DNA of 64,000 nucleotides from HXMU1420-2 sp034670145 (GCA_034670145.1 JAXMOA010000010.1:135039-199038); one strand, 5' to 3'; numbered from the stretch's first letter, positions 42,900 to 52,307 are shown. Notes: generated from the letters alone by a model not told the origin. Translations and numbers: made by a program.

Positions 42900-44930
42900 T
42901 TAGCGCGCGTAGCTCACCATCGTCAAAAGCTCATAACGCGCCACCTGATCGCCATCCTGATTGGTCAGGGTCACGTTCCAGGCCACTTCACCATACTCAT
43001 CCGTCCGGCGGGTCTTGCGTTTACAGGTCAGCCGCACCGAAATGCTGTCGCCCGCGCTGACCGGTTTTTGAAAGCTCAGATCATTCAGCCCGGTATTGGC
43101 CAGCACCGGGCCCGGATCGGGCTGAACGAACAGACCAGCGGCAAAACTCAGCAGCAGATAGCCATGGGCAACGCGACCGGGGAAAAACGGGTTCGCCTTG
43201 GCCGCCTCTTCGTCCATATGCGCGTAAAATGTGTCCCCCGTGAATTCCGCGAAATGCTCGATATCCTGCATCGTCACGGTGCGGGCGGGGGTGCGGATCG
43301 TCTCGCCGATCTGGATTTCTGTAAAGGTCCGCTGAAACGGATGCGCCGAACCATCCGTTTCGGCCGCACCAGGGGTCCATTGACCGGTGATCGCGGCAAT
43401 CACGTCGGGGCTGCCCTGGATCGCGGTGCGCTGCATATAATGGAGCACCCCCCGAACGCCGCCCAACTCTTCGCCGCCACCTGCCCGGCCCGGGCCGCCA
43501 TGCACCATATGCGGCAAGGGCGCACCATGGCCCGTCGCCTCTTTGGCGCTGCTCGTGCCGGTGATGTACAGCCGCCCATGCCAGGCCGCCGCGTTCAGGG
43601 TCACATCGCGGGCGACCTGAGGATCATCCGTCACCAGAGAGGCCACAAGCGAACCGCCGCCGCGGTTGGCCAGAGCGCTGGCATGGCCCAGATCCCGGTA
43701 GGGCATCAGGGTCGACACCGGACCGAACGCCTCAACCTCATGCACATGGACAGCGGCGTCCGGGTCATCGCAGCGCAGCAACGTCGGTTTGAGGAAGGCA
43801 CCCTCGGGGCCTGCACCGATCAGCTCCAGCGCCTCGGGATCACCCGTGAGCGAGACCGTTTCTGATGCCAGCGTCTGCACCCTGGCCAAAACATCCGCCT
43901 TTTGCGCAGCCGACGCCAGCGCCCCCATCCGCACGCCCTCTGCCGCCGGATCGCCCACGGTCGTCTTGGACAACCGCGCCTGCAAGGCACCCGACACTTC
44001 GCCCATCAGCGCATCCGGGACTATGATGCGACGGATCGCGGTACATTTCTGACCGGCCTTTGTGGTGATTTCATTGGCCGCCTCTTTGATGAACTGATCA
44101 AAAGCAGGCGTGCCTGCGACAACATCCGGCCCCAGGATCGTGGCGTTCAAACTGTCCTGTTCTGAATGGAAGCGCACCGAATTGCGCATCAATTTTGGAT
44201 TGGCCCGCAAATGCAGCGCGGTATCCGCTGACCCTGTGAAGGCGACAACATCCTGCGCGCCCAGATGGTCCAGCATGTCCGCGACCCCGCCGACCACCAG
44301 TTGCACAGCCCCCGGCGGCAGGATGCCGCTTTCGATGATCATGCGAAAGCAGGCTTCGGTGAGATAGCTGGTCTGGGTCGCCGGTTTGACGATTGCAGGC
44401 ACACCCGCCAGCAGAGTCGGAGCCAGCTTCTCGAGCATGCCCCAGATTGGAAAGTTGAAGGCGTTGATATGCACGGCCACGCCCTGCAAGGGCACAGCGA
44501 TATGTTGACCGATGAAGGATCCACCACGGCTGAGGCCTTCGATATCGCCATCAACATAGACCTTCCCATCCGGCATTTCGCGCCGCCCTTTGGAGGCGAT
44601 CGCGAACATCGTGCCAATGCCGCCATCGATATCTACGGCCCCATCGCGCCGCGTTGCGCCGGTCAGCGGGTTCAGCGCGTACAGCTCTTCCTTGCGCCCG
44701 TTCAGATAGGTGCCGATCGCCTTGACCAGACGCGCCCTGTCGTGGAACCCCATCTCTCGCAGGGCCGGACCGCCGGTGTTGCGCGCCCAGTCCAGCATGC
44801 CCTGCACATCCAGGGGGGCGCCGCCGGCAACTGCGATCTTGTCGCCCGTCACCGGCCCGTACACCGCGCGGGCGTCTTCCCCCGGTTCGATCCATTGGGC
44901 CATTGCGTAGCTGGCAGGTCTGAGCATCAT
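42900..44930 (-). CDS. paaZ: Bifunctional oxepin-CoA hydrolase / 3-oxo-5,6-dehydrosuberyl-CoA semialdehyde dehydrogenase
   Basis: A 676-residue fusion. Residues about 10-520 form an aldehyde dehydrogenase with the catalytic Cys in GQKCTAIRRI and Glu in FHSEQDSLN. Residues about 535-676 form a MaoC-type hydratase with Asp/His in FTGDTFYAHMDEEAAK. The enzyme opens the oxepin-CoA ring and oxidises the resulting aldehyde in aerobic phenylacetate breakdown. GGAGGAG precedes the ATG at 44930 (a second ATG follows directly). It is divergent from paaI. Confidence 0.95.
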   Translation of the reverse strand: MMLRPASYAMAQWIEPGEDARAVYGPVTGDKIAVAGGAPLDVQGMLDWARNTGGPALREMGFHDRARLVKAIGTYLNGRKEELYALNPLTGATRRDGAVDIDGGIGTMFAIASKGRREMPDGKVYVDGDIEGLSRGGSFIGQHIAVPLQGVAVHINAFNFPIWGMLEKLAPTLLAGVPAIVKPATQTSYLTEACFRMIIESGILPPGAVQLVVGGVADMLDHLGAQDVVAFTGSADTALHLRANPKLMRNSVRFHSEQDSLNATILGPDVVAGTPAFDQFIKEAANEITTKAGQKCTAIRRIIVPDALMGEVSGALQARLSKTTVGDPAAEGVRMGALASAAQKADVLARVQTLASETVSLTGDPEALELIGAGPEGAFLKPTLLRCDDPDAAVHVHEVEAFGPVSTLMPYRDLGHASALANRGGGSLVASLVTDDPQVARDVTLNAAAWHGRLYITGTSSAKEATGHGAPLPHMVHGGPGRAGGGEELGGVRGVLHYMQRTAIQGSPDVIAAITGQWTPGAAETDGSAHPFQRTFTEIQIGETIRTPARTVTMQDIEHFAEFTGDTFYAHMDEEAAKANPFFPGRVAHGYLLLSFAAGLFVQPDPGPVLANTGLNDLSFQKPVSAGDSISVRLTCKRKTRRTDEYGEVAWNVTLTNQDGDQVARYELLTMVSYAR

Positions 44931-44989
44931 CCGTCTCCTCCAAATTCAGCGACAGGATGACCGCAACCACGGCGGAAATCAACACTATT

Positions 44990-45001
44990 GACCACGCGGT
45001 C
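44990..45001. promoter_or_regulatory. Possible PaaX/TetR operator between the paa units
   Basis: GACC-ACGC-GGTC is an inverted repeat overlapping TTGACC, a plausible -35 element for paaI, in the 110-bp divergent region between paaZ and paaI. It could be bound by PaaX or the TetR-family protein encoded downstream. The assignment is speculative. Confidence 0.35.
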
Positions 45002-45040
45002 GGCTTTGTGCAGTTTAGTGCCAGTCGGGGAGGACATGCC

Positions 45041-45472
45041 ATGACACCACAAGAGCGCGCCGAGCGCAGTGCAACGGCCATGATGGCAAATGACCGGGCG
45101 TCGCCTTGGTTGGGAATTACGTTGGATGCAATCGGGCCGGGCACTGCGACGATGTCATTTGTGGTGCAGGATCATCACCTGAACGGGCATGATGTTTGCC
45201 ATGGCGGGTATATCTTCACCCTGGCCGACAGCGCCTTTGCCTTTGCCTGCAACAGCTACAATCAGGCCACGCTGGCACAGCAGAATTCCATCACCTATGT
45301 CAGCCCCGGCAAAGGGGCGGAACGGTTGACGGCCGCGGCCATTGAGGTGTCCAAAACCGGGCGCTCTGGCGTTTACGACGTTACGGTCACCGGAGAGGAC
45401 GGCCGTGTCGTGGCGCTGTTTCGTGGCCTTTCACGCACAATCAAGGGCCAGAATTTCGAGGAAACACCATGA
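45041..45472 (+). CDS. paaI: Hydroxyphenylacetyl-CoA thioesterase PaaI
   Basis: A 143-residue hotdog-fold thioesterase. The motif LNGHDVCHGGYIFTLADSAFAFACNSY (near 48) contains the family catalytic Asp/Gly region. PaaI removes dead-end CoA thioesters in the phenylacetate pathway. ATG 45041 has GGGGAGGACA upstream; the frame is open earlier but lacks homology. Its stop overlaps the paaJ start by 4 nt. Confidence 0.92.
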   Translation: MTPQERAERSATAMMANDRASPWLGITLDAIGPGTATMSFVVQDHHLNGHDVCHGGYIFTLADSAFAFACNSYNQATLAQQNSITYVSPGKGAERLTAAAIEVSKTGRSGVYDVTVTGEDGRVVALFRGLSRTIKGQNFEETP

Positions 45473-46662
45473 CTCGGGCCTATCTTTGCGATGGGACCCG
45501 CACGCCGATTGGCCGGTATGGCGGGGCCTTGTCCTCGGTTCGGCCAGACGATTTGCTGGCGCATGTGATCAAGGCGCTGATGGATCGCTATCCCGGCCTG
45601 GACATCGACGATGTCTTTGCCGGATGCGCCAATCAGGCCGGAGAGGACAACCGCAACGTGGCCCGGATGGCGACATTGCTGGCGGGTCTGCCCGATACGG
45701 TGCCTGGCATGACGCTGAACCGGTTGTGCGGGTCGGGCCTGGATGCGGTTGGCACGGCTGCGCGGGCCGTGCGGTCTGGCGAGGCGGATGTCATTATCGC
45801 CTGCGGCGTTGAAAGCATGAGCCGTGCGCCATTGGTGATGCCCAAAGCCGACAGCGCCTTTTCGCGCAAGGCCGAGATCTATGACACCACCATCGGCTGG
45901 CGATTTGTGAACCGCGAGATGCACAAACACTACGGCACCGATTCGATGCCAGAAACAGCCGAGAATGTTGCATCGGACTATCAGATCAGCCGCGAGGATC
46001 AGGACGCCTTTGCCTATCGGTCGCAGATGCGGGCCATCGCGGCGCGGGCGAATGGGCGACTGGCGCAAGAGATTTCGCCCGTCACCATTCCGCAACGGCG
46101 CGGCGATGCAATTGTGGTCGAGCAGGACGAACATCCCCGCGAAACGACACCCGAAAAGCTGGCCAAACTGCCGACGCCCTTCCGCGAGGGCGGCTCGGTC
46201 ACGGCGGGGAATGCCTCTGGGGTGAACGACGGGGCGGCGGCGGTGATTGTGGCCTCGGAGGCCGCTATTGCAAAATACGGCCTGACGCCACGGGCGCGGA
46301 TCACCGGAATGGCAACCGTTGGCGTGCCGCCCCGGATCATGGGGATCGGGCCGGCGCCTGCGACGGAACAGTTGCTGGCGCGCGCCGGTCTGGGGATCGG
46401 GGACATCGACACGATCGAACTGAACGAAGCCTTTGCGGCGCAGGGTCTGGCGGTAACCCGGCAACTGGGGCTGCCCGACGACGCGGATCATGTGAACCCG
46501 AATGGCGGGGCCATTGCCCTGGGGCACCCTCTGGGCATGTCTGGCACGCGGCTGGCCCTGACCGCATCGCAAACCATGACGAACCAGGACATGGCCCGCG
46601 CCATTTGCACCATGTGCATCGGTGTTGGCCAGGGAATTGCCCTGATGTTGGAGAAAGCCTGA
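45469..46662 (+). CDS. paaJ: 3-oxoadipyl-CoA / 3-oxo-5,6-dehydrosuberyl-CoA thiolase
   Basis: A 397-residue thiolase. The nucleophile Cys is in LNRLCGSGLDAV (near 90), the His base in GGAIALGHPLGMSG (near 350) and the second Cys in CTMCIGVGQG (near 384). It begins RAYLCDGTRTPIGRYGGALSSVRPDDL, as the PaaJ/PcaF subgroup does. It cleaves the C8 and C6 oxo-acyl-CoAs of phenylacetate breakdown to acetyl-CoA and succinyl-CoA units. It overlaps paaI by 4 nt and paaK by 1 nt (TGATG). Confidence 0.93.
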   Translation: MTRAYLCDGTRTPIGRYGGALSSVRPDDLLAHVIKALMDRYPGLDIDDVFAGCANQAGEDNRNVARMATLLAGLPDTVPGMTLNRLCGSGLDAVGTAARAVRSGEADVIIACGVESMSRAPLVMPKADSAFSRKAEIYDTTIGWRFVNREMHKHYGTDSMPETAENVASDYQISREDQDAFAYRSQMRAIAARANGRLAQEISPVTIPQRRGDAIVVEQDEHPRETTPEKLAKLPTPFREGGSVTAGNASGVNDGAAAVIVASEAAIAKYGLTPRARITGMATVGVPPRIMGIGPAPATEQLLARAGLGIGDIDTIELNEAFAAQGLAVTRQLGLPDDADHVNPNGGAIALGHPLGMSGTRLALTASQTMTNQDMARAICTMCIGVGQGIALMLEKA

Positions 46663-47960
46663 TGAAAGACCTTACGCCACCACGCGACAGTCTGAACCCG
46701 ATCGAGATTGCATCACGCGATGAAATCGCCACCTTGCAGCTAAAGCGCATGGCCTGGTCGCTGAACCACGCCTACCAGAATGTGCCCCACTACAAGGCCA
46801 GCTTTGATGCCGCTGGCGTACATCCCGATGACCTGAAATCGCTGGAGGATCTGGCAAAGTTCCCCTTCACCGTAAAGCAGGATCTGCGCGACAACTACCC
46901 GTTCGGCATGTTTGCCGTTCCAAGAGGAGACGTAAAGCGGATCCATGCGTCATCGGGCACCACCGGGCAACCAACGGTCGTAGGGTATACGGTGAACGAC
47001 CTGGCGGTGTGGGGCGAGGTTGTTGCAAGGTCCCTGCGCGCCTCTGGCCTGCGGCCGGGCGACATTTTGCACAATGCTTATGGGTATGGCCTGTTTACTG
47101 GCGGGCTGGGCATCCACCTGGGCGCTGATGCACTGGGGTTGAGCACGGTTCCCGTCTCTGGCGGAATGACACAACGGCAGGTGCGCCTGATCGAAGATTT
47201 CGGCGCCAAGGGGATCACCGTCACGCCATCCTATGCCCTGTCGATTCTGGATGAATACGCGGCCCAGGGGCTGGACCCGCGCAAATCCCCGCTGGAGGTT
47301 GGCATCTTTGGGGCCGAGCCCTGGACCAATGCGATGCGCAAGGAGGTCGAGGACGCCTTTGACATGCATGCGGTAGATATCTACGGCCTGTCCGAGGTGA
47401 TGGGCCCCGGCGTGGCCAATGAATGTGTAGAGACCAAGGACGGCCTGTATATCTGGGAAGACCACTTTTACCCCGAAGTGATCGACCCGCAAACAGGGGC
47501 TGTCTTGCCCGACGGGGAACCGGGCGAGCTGGTCTTCACCTCACTCTCCAAAGAGGCATTCCCGATCATCCGCTACCGAACACGAGACTTGACCCGATTG
47601 CTGCCTGGCACAGCTCGGTCCATGCGACGGATGGAGAAGGTGACGGGGCGCACCGACGACATGATCATTCTGCGCGGCGTGAACGTGTTTCCAACCCAGA
47701 TCGAAGAGCAACTGATGACCGTTGATGGTCTGGCCCCGCACTTTCAGATCGAACTGTCCCGACCCGATCGCATGGATGAGATGACGGTTCTGACCGAAGC
47801 CTCGGAAAGCGGTCAGCGCGATGGGGCCGCGGCAGAATTGCGGCAAAAAATCAAAGACAGCGTGGGTGTCTCGGTCAAGGTGATCGTCGCCGATCCGGGC
47901 GGCGTAGCGCGCAGCCAGGGCAAGGCCGTGCGGATCGTCGACAATCGCCCCAAGAGCTGA
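46662..47960 (+). CDS. paaK: Phenylacetate-CoA ligase
   Basis: A 432-residue AMP-forming ligase. The AMP-binding motif HASSGTTGQPTVVGYT is near 96, IYGLSEVMGPGV near 240 and the C-terminal hinge TGRTDDMIILRGVNVFPTQIE near 330. It activates phenylacetate to phenylacetyl-CoA, the first step and the inducer of the pathway. ATG 46662 overlaps the paaJ stop by one base; its stop overlaps the tetR start in the same way. Confidence 0.94.
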   Translation: MKDLTPPRDSLNPIEIASRDEIATLQLKRMAWSLNHAYQNVPHYKASFDAAGVHPDDLKSLEDLAKFPFTVKQDLRDNYPFGMFAVPRGDVKRIHASSGTTGQPTVVGYTVNDLAVWGEVVARSLRASGLRPGDILHNAYGYGLFTGGLGIHLGADALGLSTVPVSGGMTQRQVRLIEDFGAKGITVTPSYALSILDEYAAQGLDPRKSPLEVGIFGAEPWTNAMRKEVEDAFDMHAVDIYGLSEVMGPGVANECVETKDGLYIWEDHFYPEVIDPQTGAVLPDGEPGELVFTSLSKEAFPIIRYRTRDLTRLLPGTARSMRRMEKVTGRTDDMIILRGVNVFPTQIEEQLMTVDGLAPHFQIELSRPDRMDEMTVLTEASESGQRDGAAAELRQKIKDSVGVSVKVIVADPGGVARSQGKAVRIVDNRPKS

Positions 47961-48529
47961 TGCCGCGCGGAATTGCCAGAAACCATGACGAAAAGCGGGC
48001 GGCCCTGCGCAAAGGGGCCGCCGCCTATTTCGCGCGGCATGGCTATGACCGGGCCTCGATGAATGGCGCCGCATCAGAGTGCGGTGTGTCCAAAGCGTTG
48101 ATTTATCACTACTACGACAGCAAGGAAGCGCTGCTGTTTGATATTCTGCATGCGCATTTGTCCGAATTGGTGGACCGGGTCGAAGAGGTTTGCAGCGATG
48201 GCATTCATGCGCTGATCCGCGAAATCCTGGCGGTATACGAAGACGCGGATGCAGAGCACAAATTGCAGATCGATGCCCTGACAACCCTGCCGCCGGATAT
48301 CCAGGCCCCCTTGTTGGCGCTGCAACGACGGCTTGTCACTGTCATGTCAGATGTCTTGGTCAAACATCGCCCCGATTTGCAGGGGGATCGTTTGCGGGCC
48401 GTAACAATGTCAGTTTTCGGTATCCTGAACTGGTTCTACATGTGGCATCGCCCCGGCAAAGGGCTCGACCGCAATGAATACGCTGCGCTGGCCGCAACCT
48501 TTGTCACCGGCGGGCTTGCCGCCCTGTGA
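47960..48529 (+). CDS. TetR-family regulator (PaaR-like)
   Basis: A 189-residue TetR regulator. The N-terminal helix-turn-helix is clear (AAAYFARHGYDRASMNGAASECGVSKALIYHYYDSKEALLF). Its place as the last gene of paaI-paaJ-paaK suggests a PaaR-type repressor responding to phenylacetyl-CoA, in addition to PaaX. ATG 47960 overlaps the paaK stop (TGATG). An intergenic GC element follows its stop. Confidence 0.88.
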   Translation: MPRGIARNHDEKRAALRKGAAAYFARHGYDRASMNGAASECGVSKALIYHYYDSKEALLFDILHAHLSELVDRVEEVCSDGIHALIREILAVYEDADAEHKLQIDALTTLPPDIQAPLLALQRRLVTVMSDVLVKHRPDLQGDRLRAVTMSVFGILNWFYMWHRPGKGLDRNEYAALAATFVTGGLAAL

Positions 48530-48560
48530 GGCGCCCCTGAGCAACCAAGCGCCGCCCCTG

Positions 48561-48605
48561 CCTTCTTTTGCTTGAAAATACCTCGGGGTCTGGGGCAGCG
48601 CCCCA
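48561..48605 (+). repeat. Rhodobacterales-type GC-palindrome intergenic element, copy 2
   Basis: CCTTCTTTTGCTTG, AAAATACCTCGGGG and the hairpin TGGGGCAGCGCCCCA follow in order, 31 nt past the tetR stop. The order and bases match the element after hpaE (32497-32545, opposite strand), and both are in the same orientation relative to the gene they follow. Confidence 0.7.
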
Positions 48606-48674
48606 GCACGGTGCCCGCCTCTGGCACAACGCGAAAAACCTGAATCCGATCCTCCAGATGCCGGGACGGAACAC

Positions 48675-50324
48675 CTAGCCAAATCGTCCGTGGCAGAACC
48701 AGCCCGGTGACATCGTTCCACCATGACCAAAGTACAGCCAAAGCCTGTCACCTTCGCGCGTGGTCACCTCCCGGTAATCCCGAACACCCGTGCGCCAATC
48801 CGGCTCATCCAGCCACCACTCAGGCGAAATCCGCTCCGCACCCACCGCAGAGGCCAGCGCCCAATCCCGACCGCGCCAGCGAAAGGCCACAGGCAGTTCT
48901 GCATCCTCTGGCGCAAAGACCGGCTCGGGACGCCACAAGGTCAGCGGGCGCGGTATAGCGGGTTTAGGCCACGCACGGGCCGGTTCAGACCACGCTGCAG
49001 CCAATGTGAGGGCTGATTTCTCGGGAACATGGCTGGATGCGGGATGGCGGCGCGTGATGGCCTCCAGCCCGATCCGGGCCCCCAAACGACCGATCAAATC
49101 ATCCAGCGCGGAACTCTGCGCCAGCCGCGCGCGCACCGCTTTGCCGGCCCCCAGGTGTCCTGTCTTGGTCCGTTTGTGCAGCGGCTCGGTCTGCACCGCC
49201 TCCAACCGCAGCATGTCGATGCCAAAACCCGCGTCGATTTGGCCAAGCTTCATACGCACAAGAGGGCCGATGCGGTGCTGGTCATGCGACGGACGGGCAA
49301 GCCCGATCTCGATCACCTCTGCTGTCTGATCCGTGCGATGCGCCTCCAGCCGCAAACAACGCAGACCACGCCCCTTTTCTTCCAGTTTCAGACAGAGCCG
49401 GGGCAGCATCCGCTCGACCCCGGCCATCAAATCCTCCTCCAATCCGATGGGATCGGGCAACGTCAGGCGCACCGCAAAATGATCTGGCGGGCTGGCCGGT
49501 GAAACCGGTTCGGGCGCGCTGCCCATGGCCTGATCCAACCGCAGCACCAACCCCTTGCCGAACCGCCGTGCCAAAGCGGCTCTGGGTTGACCCAAAAGCT
49601 CGCCAATCCGGCGCAGGCCCAGACGATTGAGTTGTGCGACAGCGTCCGGCTCCAACCTGAGCGCGGCAATTGGCAACGGGCTAAGCGCCCCATAGCACTG
49701 CCCCGGAGCAGCAATTCGACCAGCCTGAGCCCGGGTCACCACCTGAGGCGCCGCGCCGCCCTTGGTCCAATGCCGCTTGCCCGCCCGGGAGCGCGTCGCG
49801 CGGGCCTCCTGGTCAATCGCATCCCCGCTGCGCTGTGATCCGGCCTCGGCCCCGGCATAGCGCGCCAGGGCCCAGGCCGCCCCCAGCGTATCCGCAATCC
49901 CCGCCTGTACCGTCAGGGCCATATCCGCACAATCCGCCTCAATAACCGCCAAAAGCTGTGCCTCGCCCCCAAAAAGATGCGCGCACCCTGTCAGATCAAT
50001 GATCAGCCCATCTGGCGCCTCTTCGGCCACCCAGGGCGAGAATTTGCCCGCCCAGCGCCGCAACACAGTCAGAAACCGCGCTTCGGCCGAGGCGTTACGC
50101 GTCCGCGACAGCAGGGCACCGCACATGGCATGGGCATCGCGGACCGGTTGACCCACATGCACCCCTGCCGCAGATGCGGCCGCATTCACCGAAGCGACGA
50201 CCTGCATATTGCGCTGCTCATCCACCACACACAGCGGTCCGATTTCGCGCCCCCGATCCTGGCGCAAAAGCCGTTCCGCCCCAAGACGCGGAAACCAGAG
50301 AGAGAGGATACGTCGACTGTGCAT
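48675..50324 (-). CDS. imuB: ImuB-type Y-family DNA polymerase-like protein
   Basis: A 549-residue protein beginning MHSRRILSLWFPRLGAERLL and VASVNAAASAAGVHVGQPV, typical of ImuB, the catalytically inactive Y-family protein of the ImuA-ImuB-DnaE2 damage-tolerance mutasome. The polymerase active-site acidic residues are not recognisable, as expected for ImuB; the little-finger region follows near 250. The ATG at 50324 is only 8 nt from a LexA box and has no ribosome-binding site, so the start is less certain. No imuA or dnaE2 lies in this window. Confidence 0.85.
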   Translation of the reverse strand: MHSRRILSLWFPRLGAERLLRQDRGREIGPLCVVDEQRNMQVVASVNAAASAAGVHVGQPVRDAHAMCGALLSRTRNASAEARFLTVLRRWAGKFSPWVAEEAPDGLIIDLTGCAHLFGGEAQLLAVIEADCADMALTVQAGIADTLGAAWALARYAGAEAGSQRSGDAIDQEARATRSRAGKRHWTKGGAAPQVVTRAQAGRIAAPGQCYGALSPLPIAALRLEPDAVAQLNRLGLRRIGELLGQPRAALARRFGKGLVLRLDQAMGSAPEPVSPASPPDHFAVRLTLPDPIGLEEDLMAGVERMLPRLCLKLEEKGRGLRCLRLEAHRTDQTAEVIEIGLARPSHDQHRIGPLVRMKLGQIDAGFGIDMLRLEAVQTEPLHKRTKTGHLGAGKAVRARLAQSSALDDLIGRLGARIGLEAITRRHPASSHVPEKSALTLAAAWSEPARAWPKPAIPRPLTLWRPEPVFAPEDAELPVAFRWRGRDWALASAVGAERISPEWWLDEPDWRTGVRDYREVTTREGDRLWLYFGHGGTMSPGWFCHGRFG

Positions 50325-50332
50325 GGCTTTTT

Positions 50333-50347
50333 GTTCACTTTATGTTC
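50333..50347 (-). promoter_or_regulatory. LexA (SOS) box of imuB
   Basis: GTTC-ACTTTAT-GTTC matches the alphaproteobacterial LexA direct repeat GTTC-N7-GTTC exactly. It lies 8 bp upstream of the imuB start codon, so imuB should be induced by DNA damage. Its closeness to the ATG leaves almost no leader. Confidence 0.8.
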
Positions 50348-50418
50348 TCTTTCGTAAAGTGAGTCGGTGCCGCAGATCAAGCCCACGCCGCCCTATATGC
50401 TGATGTTATACGCCCTGG

Positions 50419-51171
50419 TCAGATCGAGCCTGCCTCGACCATGTAATTGTTGGCACTGCACATCGCAGCATCGTCAGAGGCCAGAAACAGCACCATGAGC
50501 GCCACATAGACCGGGTCAATCAGATCGGGCAGACACTGGCGTTCCCGATGTTTTTCGAGAGCCTCGGGTGTGGCCCACAACTCTTTTTGGCGCTCGGTCA
50601 TGATCCATCCCGGCACCACCGTATTGACGCGGATGCGGTGACGGCCCAGATCACGCGCCATTGTGCGGGTCAGGCCATGCACTGCGGATTTAGCCGTCGC
50701 ATAGGCCGGGAAACCACCGCCGGCCTCCCACCACGAGTTGGAGCCCATATTGATGATGGAGCCACCGCCAGCCTCGATCATATCCGGGGCTACAGCCTGA
50801 ATGGCAAAAAACATGTGGCGCATGTTTGTGGCCATCCGTTCATCCCAATACTCCGGGGTCACATCCTGCCAATCATGCCGGTCGTCCCGGGCCGCGTTGT
50901 TGACCAGAACCGACGCCCCACCCAACCGCGAGCGCAGAGCGCCGATGGCCGCGCGCAGGGCATCAATGTCGCGCAGGTCGCAAATCTCAAAACTGACGTC
51001 CCCGTCAATTTCTGCGCACAGCCGTGCGCTGGCATCGGCGTCGAGATCCAGAAACCCGACTCGCGCGCCCTGGGCGGCAAAGGCGCGGACAATCCGGGCA
51101 CCGATCCCCGACGCGCCGCCGGTGACAAGCACCGTTTTCTGGTTGAGACTGGGATAGGTGGCAAAACTCAT
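50419..51171 (-). CDS. Short-chain dehydrogenase/reductase
   Basis: A 250-residue classical SDR. The NAD(P)-binding GGASGIGA is at 18-25, NNAA near 91, and catalytic Ser144, Tyr157 and Lys161 (YATAKS) are intact. Acidic Asp42/Asp44 after the second strand (LDLDADA) favour NAD over NADP. The C-terminal NNYMVEAG resembles sugar/polyol dehydrogenases. It lies next to iolG on the same strand, so a polyol or aldonate substrate linked to inositol use is a reasonable guess, no more. Confidence 0.88.
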   Translation of the reverse strand: MSFATYPSLNQKTVLVTGGASGIGARIVRAFAAQGARVGFLDLDADASARLCAEIDGDVSFEICDLRDIDALRAAIGALRSRLGGASVLVNNAARDDRHDWQDVTPEYWDERMATNMRHMFFAIQAVAPDMIEAGGGSIINMGSNSWWEAGGGFPAYATAKSAVHGLTRTMARDLGRHRIRVNTVVPGWIMTERQKELWATPEALEKHRERQCLPDLIDPVYVALMVLFLASDDAAMCSANNYMVEAGSI

Positions 51172-51305
51172 GATCAGGACATCCCCAAATGCAAAGGCGA
51201 CGCGAAAACCCCGTCGCCGATTGAGTGCATTTGTCTACGTTTATCGCCGCGCGTCCAGACCTGCTGTTTGACACCTTAGCGCCAATAGCGCCTCAGCCCC
51301 CCGTT

Positions 51306-52307
51306 TTATTGCCCCGTCATCTGGTCCGTGATCGCCACGGGCCGTGCCTGAGCCAATGACATATTTGCCGCTTCGGCCAGGGCCAGCGCATTCACCCCAT
51401 CCTGAACCGTGGCCGGAACCGGCGCGCCATCAACCACAGCATCGACAAAGGCGGACCATTCGTTGGTATAGGCCCGCATATACCGTTCCAGAAAGAAATG
51501 AACCGGTTTGGCCGAGACAACCCCGTTGGATGTGGATTTGATCAACGTGTTTTCAGTTTCGTTTTCGGCGGCCAGAGTGCCCAATGCCCCCAGAACCTCG
51601 ACGCGTTGATCGTAGCCATAGCGCGCCCGGCGGGAATTGCGGATCGTGGCGAGCCGCCCATCCGCATAGGTCAGCACAACCACGGCTGTATCCACATCAC
51701 CTGCGGCCCCGATTTCCGGATCCACCAGACATGATCCGTGCGCCATCACCGTTTCGGGCATCCCGAACAGAAACGAACACATGTCAAAATCATGGATCAT
51801 CATATCCCGATAAAGCCCGCCCGAAACCTTGATATAGCTCACCGGAGGCGGTGCCGGGTCATAAGAGGTAACGGTCAGGAGTTCGCTTTTGCCGACCTCT
51901 CCACCCTCCAGGGCGGCCTTGAGCGCTGCGAAATTCGGATCAAACCGGCGATTGAACCCCATCATGACCGGTTTATCGTGGGTCGCCGTGACCTGGCGCA
52001 CCTGCAAGGCGCGCTCAAGCGACAGGTCGATCGGCTTTTCGCAGAAGATCGCCTTGCCCGCCGCGACCCCTGCCGCGATCAGATCGGCATGTGTGTTGGT
52101 GGATGACGCGATGAGAACCGCATCAATCGTATCATCGGCCAAAATCGCTTCTGGCGTGTTTACTGCTGCACCGTGCGCATCGGCCAGCGCGCTTGCTGCC
52201 TCTTGCATCACGTCGGTTACGTAAACCAGCTCTGTGCGGGGATCTGCCTTGATCGACTCGGCATGCACCTTGCCAATCCGTCCCGCGCCAAAAAGCGCAA
52301 CTTTCAT
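51306..52307 (-). CDS. iolG: Inositol 2-dehydrogenase
   Basis: A 333-residue Gfo/Idh/MocA oxidoreductase. The Rossmann GAGRIGKVHA is at 7-16, the catalytic Lys91 in EKPIDL, and Asp/His in RDMMIHDFDMCSF near 170. It oxidises myo-inositol to 2-keto-myo-inositol with NAD, the first step of inositol catabolism. It is divergent from the RpiR regulator gene, and a GGAA-N6-TTCC operator lies between them. AAGGACC precedes the ATG on the minus strand. Confidence 0.92.
   Translation of the reverse strand: MKVALFGAGRIGKVHAESIKADPRTELVYVTDVMQEAASALADAHGAAVNTPEAILADDTIDAVLIASSTNTHADLIAAGVAAGKAIFCEKPIDLSLERALQVRQVTATHDKPVMMGFNRRFDPNFAALKAALEGGEVGKSELLTVTSYDPAPPPVSYIKVSGGLYRDMMIHDFDMCSFLFGMPETVMAHGSCLVDPEIGAAGDVDTAVVVLTYADGRLATIRNSRRARYGYDQRVEVLGALGTLAAENETENTLIKSTSNGVVSAKPVHFFLERYMRAYTNEWSAFVDAVVDGAPVPATVQDGVNALALAEAANMSLAQARPVAITDQMTGQ

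Noticed and set aside
50325..50418. A remnant of imuA between imuB and the SDR gene
   Set aside because: The 94 bp contain the LexA box and a short open frame without any ImuA-like residues.
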